NCBI RefSeq assembly: GCF_026151205.1
Contig: NC_087076.1
Span: 11,384,902-11,448,901 of the forward strand
Reading direction: 5' to 3'
Length of the DNA stretch: 64,000 nt
DNA from: Bolinopsis microptera
Taxonomy: Eukaryota; Ctenophora; Tentaculata; Lobata; Bolinopsidae
Numbering within the stretch: position 1 is the first letter of the stretch; the number at the start of each line of letters is the position of its first letter. Below are positions 10,328 through 22,232 of this stretch, in pieces. The position numbers and the translations under genes are program-made. The notes under the pieces are model-generated. The model saw only the letters and a program-made list of their open reading frames with translations. It searched no databases and was not told the origin of the DNA.

Positions 10328-10820
10328 ATCTATGTACATATAATATTAAAATAGATCTTACTAACTCTGATTCATTATGAAACCTTTATACTTTTTAGAT
10401 CATCAGTTTATGCATTCTCTAATGAGAATATGAGTGTTGCAAAATTACCCCAATTATTTATAAGTTTTTTGAATTAGTGAACAGGGTCAGTGAACATTTA
10501 GTTTTAAAGTTAATGTTTTCCATGTCAGAAATTTTCAGAAGTTTATGTGACAGATTGCATAAGTCAATTATAGAAATTTAATGTTTAAATATATCCAATA
10601 TTGTGTATATAGTAGTATAGTATTACAGATTTTTATATATTGTGTATTCATAAATATTTTGCGTCTCTCTCTACTCCAAAACAACAAAATGTGTGCCATT
10701 TTCAAATGTTATACTTTGTTTCTTTAAAATTATACAATTGATCTAAGATCAAAGAATATTTCATTTCGGTAGTAAGTAGTGCCACGCCTAAATTATTTAA
10801 TCAAATATTTTCCAGGAGAA

Positions 10821-11933
10821 ATGTCGAGTACTTTTATGAAAGAAGAATCAAAAGACTTATTCTATGGTCAGTTTGAGAATGTGAAGTCTGAGAAGTTGGA
10901 GTATGTTTACGAAAGTATGCCAATCACCCTTGTTCCGGACAGTGTTCCAGGTGATCACATTCCATTAACTCTGTCTATAGACTATGCGCCTAGAGAGGGT
11001 TCCTCCACTGAAATGTATGTTGAAAAACGGTTTGATTGCAATCTTTGTGACAAATCATTTAAATACAAGCATGGTTTAACTGACCACATGAAACGAAAAC
11101 ACGAGGGAACGTCCGTTGTTGTAGACTTTGGTTGTAATTATTGCCAGAAGTCGTTTGCAAGCAGTGCAGCGCTGCACCGGCACACTCTTACTCATACCAA
11201 TCAGCAGATCCCCTGCAGGAAGGAAGGGTGCGGTCAAGTGTTTGCATCTGAGAGCGACATGAGACAGCACATCGAGCAGGAGCACCTTGACAAGAAGTTC
11301 AGTTGTCGTGTCTGCAGCAAGATGTTCACCAGAGTCTCCAATCTCAACAGACACATGAAACTTCATCAGAACATACGAGAGTTCCCATGTACATTGTGCG
11401 GTAAAGAGTTCACACAGCGAGTCCACCGTGACAAACACATGATGATACACTTCAGATCCTCGAACCAATGTCCAAAATGTTCCGCTGTTTACACAAAACT
11501 CAAATATTTCAACAATCACGTGACCAATGTATGTTACAGTCACACCACAGTCTACAACCCTCCAACTCTAGCTGAGAAACTGACCACAAAAGTCCAGATT
11601 ACCGAGCCAGTTCCCTACAAAGTTCCCTACAAAGTTCCCTACAAAGTTCCCTACACCACATACGCAACACACACCTCAATACCCTTTCCCCCCACTAATT
11701 ACACGATGATGTGTCCCATATGTATGGCCTTTCAGCAGGATTTAAAGCGGTTACGGGGGCACATCATCAACGTTCATCATGTGGACAACATTTGCCCGCA
11801 GTGCAATACCAAACACAACGATTTCAATGAGTTTGTAACACACCTGCGGGAGTGTTATGTAGAGGATAAGGAATCTTCGACCATGCTCACTGACTTTGCT
11901 AACTCTCTTCTGGATAGCTTCCAGTTTCATTGA
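10821..11933 (+). CDS. C2H2 zinc-finger protein with eight finger-like units
   Basis: 370 residues from the first ATG (10821), which sits 5 nt after a 3' splice site (ttttccag ending at 10815). The acidic N-terminus (1-70) has no known domain. Classical C2H2 fingers follow: CNLCDKSF...H, CNYCQKSF...H, CRKEGCGQVF...H, CRVCSKMF...H, CTLCGKEF...H. The sixth, CPKC...C, ends in Cys; after a tandem VPYK repeat (four near-copies of a 12-bp unit near 11611-11654) come CPICMAF and CPQCNTK units of C2HC/C2H2 type. Linkers are not all TGEKP-like. It is probably a DNA- or RNA-binding regulator; no specific ortholog is recognised. The gap from the CCDC112 stop to this exon is 488 nt, compatible with a shared pre-mRNA. 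Confidence 0.85.
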   Translation: MSSTFMKEESKDLFYGQFENVKSEKLEYVYESMPITLVPDSVPGDHIPLTLSIDYAPREGSSTEMYVEKRFDCNLCDKSFKYKHGLTDHMKRKHEGTSVVVDFGCNYCQKSFASSAALHRHTLTHTNQQIPCRKEGCGQVFASESDMRQHIEQEHLDKKFSCRVCSKMFTRVSNLNRHMKLHQNIREFPCTLCGKEFTQRVHRDKHMMIHFRSSNQCPKCSAVYTKLKYFNNHVTNVCYSHTTVYNPPTLAEKLTTKVQITEPVPYKVPYKVPYKVPYTTYATHTSIPFPPTNYTMMCPICMAFQQDLKRLRGHIINVHHVDNICPQCNTKHNDFNEFVTHLRECYVEDKESSTMLTDFANSLLDSFQFH

Positions 11934-13816
11934 AACTTTTACCTTGTAGCTATTATATATTTGTGTAAGTAAATGTCACTATATGTTTTATTTTATGAAG
12001 CTGGTCCATGTCCATACACCGTGGAACACATACCTTGTTATATGTTTTATTCTTTATTTAACGAAATGATTTTCACAATAGTTTATTTGATTGAAGCATT
12101 TCTTGCTATATATTTTTATTTTCAGGATTCTGTCCTGGTATTGTTTTATATTTCTTTTACAGCTATCATAGCAGATCAAGGTAGGCTTATGTGTACAGAT
12201 TTATCATTTAAAGATGAACAGGTATCATCTTGTGTAGAACATGTATTGTGCACTGTATTATTTGATTTATATTTAATTGGAGCATTTCCTGTGTGCTTTC
12301 GTGATGTAATGCATCTCGTTCAAAGTTTTTTTCCTGTTTAATACAGAAGATGGTATCTTATCATACAAATTACTTTGAGAATACATGCTGGCTTCGTAGT
12401 TCTGCTAACGTCTCCTGAATTATTGGTTTACGAAAGAATCTCTTTTAGTGCCACTTTTAGGCAAGTATCAGATATTTGATTTTAGGGGCTTATATTTCAG
12501 AGAATCTGATTTCTAAACGTTAAAAATGTATCATATTTGTAATATGAGCTGATTCATTTCAAGTTACTAGATTGTGAAACTGCTCTAAGTATGAATTGCA
12601 GCATCTCATCTCTCATCCATATCATTTGGTTCTCACAACTTCAATGCAAGCTAACTATGTCCATCTGGTCTTTGTGAAGGTACAACAAAGTTCTCAACTT
12701 AAGATATAATATCAATTAAATAATGATATGATAGTCTAGCGATGTATTTGATTCGTGGCCTTCGTTGTTATACTATCATGTAGCCTCATCATAGATTTTA
12801 TGTGATTTGTTATTTGACCAAGATTTATCATTATTTTACCTAGAATATATAAATTATTGAACTCTGCTCGACAAATTCAGCAACGTTTTCGTCCATGGGC
12901 GGTATTCTAAGTCCCGTTTCAGGGATATCTTTCGTGTTTTGTTACATTTAAGTTGATCTGAAAAAGTAGCTAGTCATTTGCAAGATGAGTAGCTCCGAAA
13001 ATGTTGCTGTATTGAGCATTTTAATTTACTGTGATTATTTTTAACTGTCCCTTGGTTACCCATATAATTGATATTTGTTGGATGTTTTTTAGATCAGCGT
13101 TACGTGTATGATGTTTAGAATATGTAGCTTTTTAGTCATTTATCCTTATCATGAATTTACATTACGAGATTTCTCTGATGACACTCTTGCAGAAATTTCA
13201 AGGCACGGTTTTTAATTTCATGCTGGCTTTTGATTAAATCCGTATCAAAATAATTATAATAGAATGATGTCTAAAACCTTACATATTTATTATTTCCATG
13301 GAAAATACATACTCGATAATGATATAATATATTTGACGCTGTGTAGCTGACATTGTCTATTTTATTTGTGGCAACTGATGTCTGATTTTATGATGTAGGG
13401 TTCTTATTAAGATTTGTAGTTTATGTTCACTATTTGTGATTAAACATCCTCATTCGATTGAAATTTCCCTTGACAATTATTTAATTTAATATCGTATTTA
13501 ACTACGCTATACTTACATTCTGCGGTTTTATTGCTTTCCTTCCTGTAAATAGGATTCCCTATAAGAGTCCAGCTTCGAATAAATGATTTCCTTGAAATCT
13601 GAAAACAAAGAATACCGTGAATACTGTTAACGTAGCGCGCGGAGCATTTCATTTGAATGAAGTGTTCCCGCGCGATCGAAGACTTTATTCACAAACGCAT
13701 AATTCATTGTGTGACCGAATGATAATTGAGATAACGGTTTATTTACTGATAAGGAAATCGACCTGAAAATCAATTTTTTCGAACATGAATTTTAAAATTA
13801 CAATCTTTATCCCCAG
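11934..13816. other. 3' UTR and intergenic DNA after the zinc-finger gene
   Basis: AT-rich, with an open frame at 11973-12341 (122 codons, Phe/Tyr/Leu-rich) that looks like chance in T-rich DNA. Near 13640-13680 is a GC-richer spot (GCGCGCGGAGC). No other gene is supported. Confidence 0.45.
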
Positions 13817-13819
13817 GAT

Positions 13820-13837
13820 ATGTCTGGTAGACGATGA
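13820..13837 (+). promoter_or_regulatory. 5-codon uORF overlapping the NUDT14-like start (ATGA)
   Basis: ATG TCT GGT AGA CGA TGA begins 3 nt after a 3' splice site (atccccag ending at 13816). Its TGA overlaps the main ATG at 13834, with the same 14-nt spacing as the CCDC112 uORF. Confidence 0.5.
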
Positions 13838-14430
13838 AGATCCCCACGATTGTAAACAATGTCCGATCTGCTGTTCTAAAGCGGTCCCAACGCTTCTCGT
13901 TTTACACCCTTCACTTTCAACGTGAGGGTAATCCTAGATTTTGGGAAATCTTGAGCGCAGACTCACATCGACAGGGTGTCTTGCTGTTCGATGTTAACTC
14001 TAAATCATTCATATTAACTCGGAAGTTCCGGCCCGCGCTTTTAAGCAGACAAGAAGGAGTGCCGTGCGAAGAATTAAACCCTGAGGGGGTTGAACTGTCG
14101 ACAGATGGCTGCATTACCACTGAGCTTTTCACTTGTGTTACGCAATCTTCTGAAAATACTGACCCTATTGTCAGTCAAGTTAAACGTGAGCTTGGATGTG
14201 ACTTAGATGAGGAACAATTAGAAAAAGTTTCCTCTTTGAGGATGTGGGGTGAAAATTACCATCTTTTCTATGCGTCTACCGATTTTAGTTTTTCTAATCT
14301 CCCACCTTACGTTCACCTGGTTCCGCTGCAGAATTTAGATAATTTCATCGAGCAGTCAGACATTCTTTCTAGCGATTTGACATTAGCACTTGAGTGGTGG
14401 AAGTGGAACAAAAGTTCCGATTATTCGTGA
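13834..14430 (+). CDS. NUDT14: NUDT14-like Nudix-fold protein with a degenerate Nudix box
   Basis: 198 residues in one exon. The N-terminal half follows the NUDT14 (UDP-sugar pyrophosphatase) pattern: a RFSFYTLHF strand, GVLLFDVNSKSFILTRKFRPALL, then an ELFTC strand where the family has ELCAGL. The Nudix box (GX5EX7REUXEEXGU) should follow, but the segment reads CVTQSSENTDPIVSQVKRELGCDL. It keeps one RE pair but lacks the Gly, the first Glu and the metal-binding EE pair. The C-terminal strands (YHLFYASTDF, YVHLVPLQNLDNFI, LTLALEWWKW) keep the fold pattern. UDP-glucose hydrolysis is therefore doubtful and it may be a pseudo-enzyme. The assignment rests on remembered family patterns. Confidence 0.68.
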   Translation: MKIPTIVNNVRSAVLKRSQRFSFYTLHFQREGNPRFWEILSADSHRQGVLLFDVNSKSFILTRKFRPALLSRQEGVPCEELNPEGVELSTDGCITTELFTCVTQSSENTDPIVSQVKRELGCDLDEEQLEKVSSLRMWGENYHLFYASTDFSFSNLPPYVHLVPLQNLDNFIEQSDILSSDLTLALEWWKWNKSSDYS

Positions 14431-15518
14431 GGCTGAACGGTACACAGTTATTTTAATGTCAGTGGACAACAGATGGAACAATCTAACGATCATTTCCTGT
14501 ACTTGTATTATCTAAGAACTGATAGGTGTTAAAGAAGAGTGAGCGTGGTCGTATTACCTTAGCTTGAGTTTCCTGGTGCTCGTGTAAAACTAGGGACATT
14601 AACCGTCGTTAGGACCTTTAATGCTAGTTATCCATCCTCCTGTGTATTTAGTACATTCAGACCAGCAACTCTTACACACAACCATCCCAGCAACTTGCAC
14701 ACGCACTGATTATAGTTCAAACAAGAAACGATGGTATCGTGACTAAAGTTTGCTTGATCCAGGGAGAAAAAGAGAGAGAAGTTTAAATTGCGGATACGAG
14801 AGGGAGGGAGAAAGAGGGAGAGCCGGGACAGTGCTGAGCAAGAGAGAGGAGAGAGAGGAGAAAGAGAGAGAGGGGGAGAGGGAGAGAGAGACTTACGACT
14901 ATCTGCTCTCCCTTCAGGATAATCCAGCTCTTCTTAAACTGTGTCTGTAGTGCTGCAGTAAGGTCGATTAGAGAGCACTCTCTTTCTTGCCTAGAGATAA
15001 ACCTGCTAGACATTTTCAAACTCGAGACCGCCGGAGATTCTTATAAATCTCTGGAGATGTGAAATTGTTGATTTCCCGTTATAAGTACAGTAATGCTGCC
15101 CCATAGCGGGGTTTGAGATATACATCCCTGGCATGACCCATTTTAGCGCTTCAAAGGAGCAGTTTTACTCAAAGCTTAACAAGTATGATGATTAGATGCC
15201 ATCTAAACTACTGACTGTCTCGACTGTTTGAATAATTCATGTGAAGCACAAAGAGGCAGATCCTGATGAGGCGAGCCTAAGCTTTGTTTAAGATACGAAA
15301 TCGTGTATTCAGTTACAGTCACTCGTCAAGTACACAATTCTATGTGTCTATAAGTGTAAAAGTATTGTTACTGCGTGTACATGTCTCTCAAATTGTGATT
15401 AAAATTTTCACTGCCGATACTACACTTTATATCAAATTCAATGAATTCAAATACATACATTATTCTTTTATCTTTAATCTTTATGTTGAGTAAAATTTTC
15501 ACGATACACTCTTTTTAG
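14431..15518. other. Intergenic DNA between NUDT14-like and PATL1
   Basis: Contains a purine-rich GAGA tract (14762-14893). No gene seen. The T-rich stretch ending ctctttttag at 15518 is the 3' splice site of the first PATL1 coding exon. Confidence 0.5.
14762..14893 (+). repeat. GA-rich microsatellite
   Basis: Irregular (GAGAGG)n/(GA)n purine tract. Such sequence can bind GAGA-type factors or form triplex DNA, but nothing here shows a function. Confidence 0.85.
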
Positions 15519-15522
15519 GTGG

Positions 15523-18500
15523 ATGTATTTTAATCCGGACGGATTTGAATTCGAAGACGAAGAGGTAATCACTCCTTTATACTATTAACCGTATTGTGCA
15601 CACTGAATATCATTCATTAATATTCCATCATTTAGCTTTGAATACTTCATGAGGTGCAGGGTATTAGGGTGCTTCGCCCCTTGAGGGCTACAAGTGCAGT
15701 GACACAGTGAGCAACTCTACTCCACTCAACTAGACATTACCAACTAGATACACCGAGTACATTAGTATTGATTGTACAGATTCTAGTGAAGTGGGAATAA
15801 AGCCCCATACAGGCAGAGTTTCTGCTCTGGTAAATGTACAGGTCTTGTCTCGTTACTACTGGGCCCTATTGTTATTATAAAATCATGAGCCTTAGTCTTA
15901 CACATTGCTTTATGTTCGGGCATCAAAAATTCCATGCAAGTGGATGAGTGTTGCTCAGTTACACCCTTACCAAGAGCAAAAAGTATGAATGGTTTATTGT
16001 TCATTAGTTTGTCCTACTTACAGCGTAAATATTACCGGATCAATGTGCACATGTTTAAAGTTTATGTTTCAGCCCGTCGATTATGATAATGATGAGACAT
16101 TTGGCTCGGGGGCCGTTAAGGACGACGGCTGGGAGGAGAAACACAAGGAATTATCCAAGACCATAGAGTTAGACTCATCCCGGCTCATGTACGATGATAA
16201 TATCACCTTCGACGATCCTGCCTTCACGGAGAAGATCCTTTTTGATGAGGAGGTATGCATGGTCTAACGAGCCCTTAAATAAATAAATGTCTGTGTTCTA
16301 ACGGGTTTCATGCGCTCCAATTATAGCTGCTGCAATTATAGCTGCAATTGATGTTTGGAGTATTTAAACGTTTAAGATTTTGATATCCCACCAAAAGTTC
16401 CTTGCCACTCCCACTGATTTTCCTACTTTTAAAAACACAAATCTCTGAACAGGAGTTTTTAGCTCACTCAGTGTCTGAAATGGTTCTGGAAGATGAAGAA
16501 GAACAACCCACTACTCCCTCCAAAACTATTCCCATTCCGCACAATCCGGTTAGTATTGAGCAGTTGGAGAATTAGCTCCCTGGTTGAAATATACAAACGC
16601 TATTCCAGGTTCATCTAAATGAGAAATTATCGTACAATATAATAATCAATCGATATGTAGATTGTTGGTTGTACATTTTTCTACGCGCTAATAATTATGT
16701 CACCCTGCTGTAGATCTGAATACTGCTGGCGAGGATAACCATATTTGTTTAGACACTTAACAACCACTTATCAATCAGCTTCCGAAGCGAGCAATTAAAT
16801 CTAAAAGTCACTATCATGTTTTTAAAAATGTGGTTCCCCAGATCAGGTTTCAGATCTATTACCCCTAGGCTAAGCCCCTGATATATATTCCTGTCAGGAT
16901 AAAACTTTTCCAGAGAGTCCGTACGGTGGTGGGATATGGACAGCAGCAACTTCTCCACCTATAGAGACTTGTGTAAGTTAGATGATGTTGCACGAAACTG
17001 AGTCAGTGTCATGTTGTATTCTTCATTAGGTCGAGGCTCGAGCTCAAGTAAACTCATGTACGGTTAATCAGAATTACCTGAATCTGTCTTATTACTAATA
17101 GATTGTGTTTTAATTTCGTGGCTACCATGTGGTGCTTTAACCATTTGTCTATTTATGGTCATGTGCATTGTGTGCAAGCAGTTTGAACGTTTTAAAAAGC
17201 TGCAAAATCATTCCAATTTTTATTAATAAAATCTTAGGACCGTGGATCTTGGGATCAAAGTAACGGTTTAGAACAAAAGGTATGGGAACCAAATGCGAAA
17301 TGCCAGGCTTCTTCCTAAATCCCACCTACATATAGCATTATAGCACCACTCCCTTCGCTCGGTTGAATTCTATGCAGCTCTTTTTCCTCAGCTTGTCTCT
17401 CCTGTAACCGCTGAAAGCAGCTGCTTATACTTACTTGTGATAGTTACGATTTTCACAGAACACGATGTGCGACCAACTTCAGCCATTCTAAGATTCAGCT
17501 TTTAGTTAAACTCCTCCTCGGTGTGTGTACTGTGTAGTTTATGACTAATCTTAACTTCAGAGGTCCCCGTCCAGCTCGTGGCATGGTGATAACTCTCCCG
17601 GTAAAATGCTCCTACAAATGTTAAAAAGTGGAGCTCTTACTCCTCCCAGCACTAAGGTTCATTCTTCATTCTCTTATTAACAATTTTACTTTTTCGGGAA
17701 AAGTACTTGTTAAAAGTTGAATATTATTATCTAAGCAGCTTTGTGAATAAGAAGTATTCGGTTATAGAATGTGATTATTTTTACACTAAAATCATTTCAG
17801 AACATTAAAGAAGTAAAGCAACCGTTCAACGCCCAGCAAACCAAAGCAAAACTATCAGCAATTCCTGCTCGGCAACGTAGTTCTTCATACTCTGAAAATA
17901 CTAATTCTCGTGGAGGTGGTCATGGTGGCGGTGGTCATGGTGGCGGTGGTGTAGGTCATGGTGGCGGTGGTCATGGTGGTGGTGGTGGTGGCGGAGGTAG
18001 TGGTGGTGGTAACTATGGTAACTACGACAGACGATATCAACACCATGGTAACCAGCACGGCTACTACAACAACAACAACAACAACTACAACAACAACAAC
18101 AATTACCATAATAACTATCATCGAGGGAGGGATCAACATCAACATCACGGCGGTTACAGAGACAACAACTACAATAACTACAACAATCGAGACAACTACA
18201 ACGGATATCATAACAACAACGGCAACAACAACCAAAACCGGAGACACCAAGATAACAACCGAAACCAACGTAACCATGTCAGTTCTAAATGTAACCACCT
18301 CTTTCGGGTCAGATTAATTGTGCGTTTTATGCTTGATGAACAGCTTCTTAGCTTAATTTACTGTCAGATCCATAAAAATCAAACTTTTCTCAAGATGATA
18401 GCTTTAAGGAGCAGTCTTTAGGTTTCTTATATAAACTGAAATTACAGAGGAACGACAAGTTGCCCCAAGAGATGGACAGCATCCTGATGAGCAGTAGTGA

Positions 18501-21500
18501 GAAGCAGTGGGTCACCAAGATACAAATGTTACAGATTCAAACTGCAAATCCTTACGAAGAGGACTATTACTATCAGGTAAAAATATTATATCTAACTTTG
18601 TTTTTATCAGTCATCGTGAAATTTAGTATGCTGGAGTTTTAGTTTTAAACAGCATTTTCGGTTGCACACATTTGAAATTGTGAACTCGTCATGTTTATTA
18701 GGAGCATATTAATAGTGACTCAAATTTCAGATGTTATTGTTCAAAAAGCAGCAAAAGGACACGGATTTCCTAGTCACACCAAAACTCCTCTTTTCGAATC
18801 CAACCAAAAACAGCGACAAAAAGGAGTATAAACCAAGTGAGAATGACTCCAGATTCTAGTAAATTAACGCCAGACTTTAGAACTGCCGGTTTAATCGAAT
18901 ACTTGCATCAATTCAATTGCGTGGAGTGGACTCAAATTAATATCAGTATGTTTTATAGTCTGTAGCGTGCTTTGTTAAAGATACTATAATGTGTTGACTA
19001 AGTAATTAAGTAATTAGCTATCGTTAAATAATTATCAGTGGAGTTTGTGAGTACATTGGGAAAGCTGTCAATCTCAACAGTGATGAACCCCAGACAAGTT
19101 TTAGACTGTAGCCTCAACGATCTTCAACCAATTATCACGGTACAAACTTCACAATAATCGGTATTATTCCGGTTATTATTAAAATTTCATGATTTATTTA
19201 ACTTGGGTTGCTATCAATAAATGTCACATAACAATAAGATAAAACTCCCAGAATCACCAAAAAGAAGGGATAGACCCAGGAAGAAAGAAGTACAGTGTTC
19301 TCTCCACAATTGAGCGAATGTATGACTACTTGCTGGAGTTGGAGGATCTGGAGAGGATGTTGCTGATAGTTCCTGCAGAGGAGCGTAGTAAGATTATTGA
19401 CGCCAAGAACGAGGTGGCGGACAGAATGTTCAGTTGTTTCTGCATCTCTGATTCCGGGTTAGTATCTACATAAGATGGGTTCTTGTTTTTCTAGTTTTTA
19501 AAGGAGTTTCAACGTCTACAAGTTAGACCATATTTATAAAGTTTTATATTTTTCTTTATCGAACTATTTTACTATAATCACAGTAAACTAATGCGTTAAT
19601 GAGTGCTCCTGATTAAACAGGAGTATAAACGAGGAACTGTTAGTGCACGTGCTGAGCACGAGTAAAGGAAAGAACATGTTAGCGCGCTCCGTTACACAAC
19701 TGCGCTCTGAACACGGCCGAGCTATACTTTATCACCTCCTGGGAAACATGGCTACTATCATAGCTCACGACAAAAAGCATCAGGTAAACTATAGCAGTAT
19801 AGCGGGGGGTACACTACACTTTTTTACACTATCCTTAAAAAAAGGCAAAAGTGTAGTGTATAAAAGAGTAGTGTAAAGTAGCCTAAAAAGCCTTAAAAAG
19901 CCTTAAAAAGTGTTAAAAGTGACATTTTTTTTTCTCACCAAAGGTACGTTTTACCTTTGTTTGTTTGTTTGGGGACCGGTTTTTGGTACCCGGCCAATGT
20001 TTACAAAATAATATAATACATAACATTATTATTATAAAGGGTCTCAATAAGAGGTCTCGACTGCCTAGGCGTCAGACCTTGGCAGTCGGTAGTTTTCCTC
20101 TGGCCCGGGATCAGCTGACCCTAGGGACCAGAGGATAAAGGTGTAGAAACTATATGTATCTACAAAACTTTCAAGGTTGTTTTTACAAGAGACAGGGCTT
20201 GCTGCGCAAGGGAAGAAAAGCGGGAGAAACACTCACAAATTATACAAATAAATATTATAGAACATAGCAAAAAGAAATTCAAACAATCCTACACTACTAC
20301 AAATGTTTATTACATACTACAATGTGATACATGATAATTATATGCTGTATAGACAAGAAACAGGGCTTGCAGGGCAAGAGATGGATTATTATTATTATTA
20401 TTATAAAACAGGATCTTACCGACAAAAATGATTCTTAAAAATACCTTAATGCGGTAAACTGTACCCTTGAAAAAGATTTTCCCAACATCTGTTGCATGCA
20501 GATATATCTCTAATTTCGTTCAATTCATGCAAGTTGTCCATTTGCAAATTTATACTACTTAAATCACTTCTTAAAACCGATAACAAGTTCATTCTAGGTC
20601 TCCCCAATCTACCAATGAATAAATTATCTGATTCAATAGCAAAAGAGAGAGCCGTTTGGGCTGGGGTGTTCTTCATACTCCTGAGAATGTGTCCAAACAT
20701 CTTCCACCGCTGGTGTTCAATACGCTTGGATAACTTTTCAACTTTACACCTTTCATACAATGCTTTGTAATACATAACAATATAATTTTATTTAATATGC
20801 GTGAATATGAAAATTTAAAATGTTGATTACGTCTATTCATTAAAAAAAAAAACAGAAACTTTAAAAATTAAAACTTGTATATCATGATTTATTGACATAT
20901 AGTGACAAATAATTTGATTTGATACGACAGATGATCATACGCACTGTTTTATAAGCTACTTGAGGTTAAAACAAAAAAGAATAACTGAGCCCATGTCTTA
21001 TCAGCACCTGCTAGCGCTATCTATATGATGCTATCAATATGACAGTGAAATGGGCAGTGAAAAAAGTGGCATATGGTTGATAGTGACTAGTGTGCTAACC
21101 GTCTGGTTTTATTTATTCCTTTGGAAATGTACTAAGTGAAGACTGATTGAAAAATAATAGGAAAAAAGAAGATTTTTAGAAGATAATTTTTAAAAATTGA
21201 TTAAAATTATAAAATAGTGTAAAATAGCGTAAAATAGTGTAAAATGGTGTACCTTTTTTACTACACTTTTTACTACACCATACCAAAAAAGGCAAAAGTG
21301 TAGTGTACCCCCGGCCCCCAGTGTAGCAATACAACTTTACAAACGTTTAAATAAGTTTAGTGTAAAACCTCTTATCTTTTTTTTTCCATTTGGCAATCAG
21401 AAACTTTATCGCTATACCTAGAATAGCCCTATAAATCAAATAATAAGATGAGAATGTTATCAATTTCAGCAACTGCCTCAATTGTGTGAACCACTAGGAT

Positions 21501-22180
21501 CTGTAATTCACAGTGGGACTATTAACATGATGCACGTCTGGATGAAGAGTCTTGTTGATGGACTCAGTTACTATGGTGACTTGGGTCACTCCTTAGAAAC
21601 CGTTTTACGTAATCCGGTTAGTTAAAAATTGTTACCTATTTGATTAACGGACGTCTGTATAAAATATGTTCATTAACGGACTGCGCGTTTTTTTTTTGTA
21701 ATTAGCAATGTCAATCACTCACTAACCACCATAATATTTTCTTTCAGCTGGGGATCAGCTTAATTAACGACATAATCCAGCGAGCTGACCACCTGTGCGC
21801 AATGAACCCTTCCAACTTCGAGGTTCAGGCAGAATGGTAAGTTCATTTAAAAACATTTCTATCAGACTGCTGACTTGTATAGCTTACTGTGATGAAAGAA
21901 CGGTTTTGCGATTTATGATTTTCCTTGTTGATCGTTCAGATTATCGAACACTATTGTTGGGTCCCAGACAAAGTAGACTTCTTTCAGGATCCGAGTTCTC
22001 CAGCAGATATACCCGTTCATGCTGCCTCTCACTACCACGCTGCCCAGCACCAAGGCTCTCACTTATCTTAAGGAGTCCCTTGCTAAGAATAGGAACCTTC
22101 TTTGGTAAGATACCCCTCCCTTCCCCTTGTTATATGTTATCTGCTTGTATCGCCTCTTAACTTACTTTAGGTTACTTTAG
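15523..22180 (+). CDS. PATL1: PATL1 (Pat1) mRNA-decapping activator, 14 coding exons traced
   Basis: Exons with matching phases: 15523-15564, 16073-16252, 16453-16548, 17238-17279, 17561-17656, 17801-18277, 18448-18576, 18731-18836, 19039-19139, 19252-19457, 19621-19783, 21470-21616, 21748-21836, 21988-22104 (663 codons plus 2 nt). Exon 2 has DETFGSGAVKDDGWEE, the N-terminal Pat1 motif that binds the DDX6 helicase in the family. Exon 7 has QWVTKIQMLQIQ...DDYYYQ-type sequence, exon 9 TLGKLSISTVMNPRQ, and exons 10-14 the helical C-terminal domain that contacts decapping factors. Exon 6 encodes a low-complexity Gly/His/Asn segment. The ATG is 4 nt after a 3' splice site. The last exon is uncertain: a CR1 LINE begins here, and splicing to 22171 would add only W-L-L-stop (22180). 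Confidence 0.9.
17911..18260 (+). repeat. Coding microsatellite: GGTGGC and AAC/CAAC runs in PATL1 exon 6
   Basis: GGTGG(C/T)CATGGTGGC-type units encode HGGGG repeats, then AAC-rich units encode Asn runs mixed with Tyr, His and Arg. The frame is open throughout, and other frames show no comparable protein. Confidence 0.85.
19804..21319. mobile_element. 1.5-kb TIR DNA transposon in PATL1 intron 11
   Basis: The ends match as GGGGGTACACTACACTTTT on the left and its complement on the right (AAAAGTGTAGTGTACCCCC, then GGCCCCC). The flanks are AGTATAGC (19796-19803) and AGTGTAGC (21320-21327), an 8-bp duplication with one mismatch. Subterminal GTGTA-rich repeats follow on both sides. There is no transposase; inside are LINE remnants (20446-20775 and ATT-repeat tails), so it is non-autonomous. 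It sits in the 1.7-kb intron between exons 11 and 12. Confidence 0.72.
20446..20775 (-). mobile_element. LINE 3'-end fragment (RTE-like)
   Basis: A 109-codon frame with RIEHQRWKMFGHILR and GRLGRPRMNLL, the region after the RT in RTE/CR1-like LINEs. The surrounding ATT repeats (about 20386-20405) look like the LINE tail. It is nested in the 19804-21319 element and is not functional. Confidence 0.6.
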
Positions 22181-22232
22181 GTAGGTTCGGCAGGGATCGC
22201 TTCTGGACAACAGTATCAAGTACGTCCTCCAA

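Noticed and set aside
11973-12341. 122-codon open frame after the zinc-finger gene
   Set aside because: Phe/Tyr/Leu-rich frame in T-rich 3' flank, no domain, no splice context; most likely chance.
17885-18317. Open frames on both strands across PATL1 exon 6 (Val-rich and Thr-rich)
   Set aside because: Trinucleotide microsatellites stay open in all frames; only the PATL1 frame joins flanking exons in phase.
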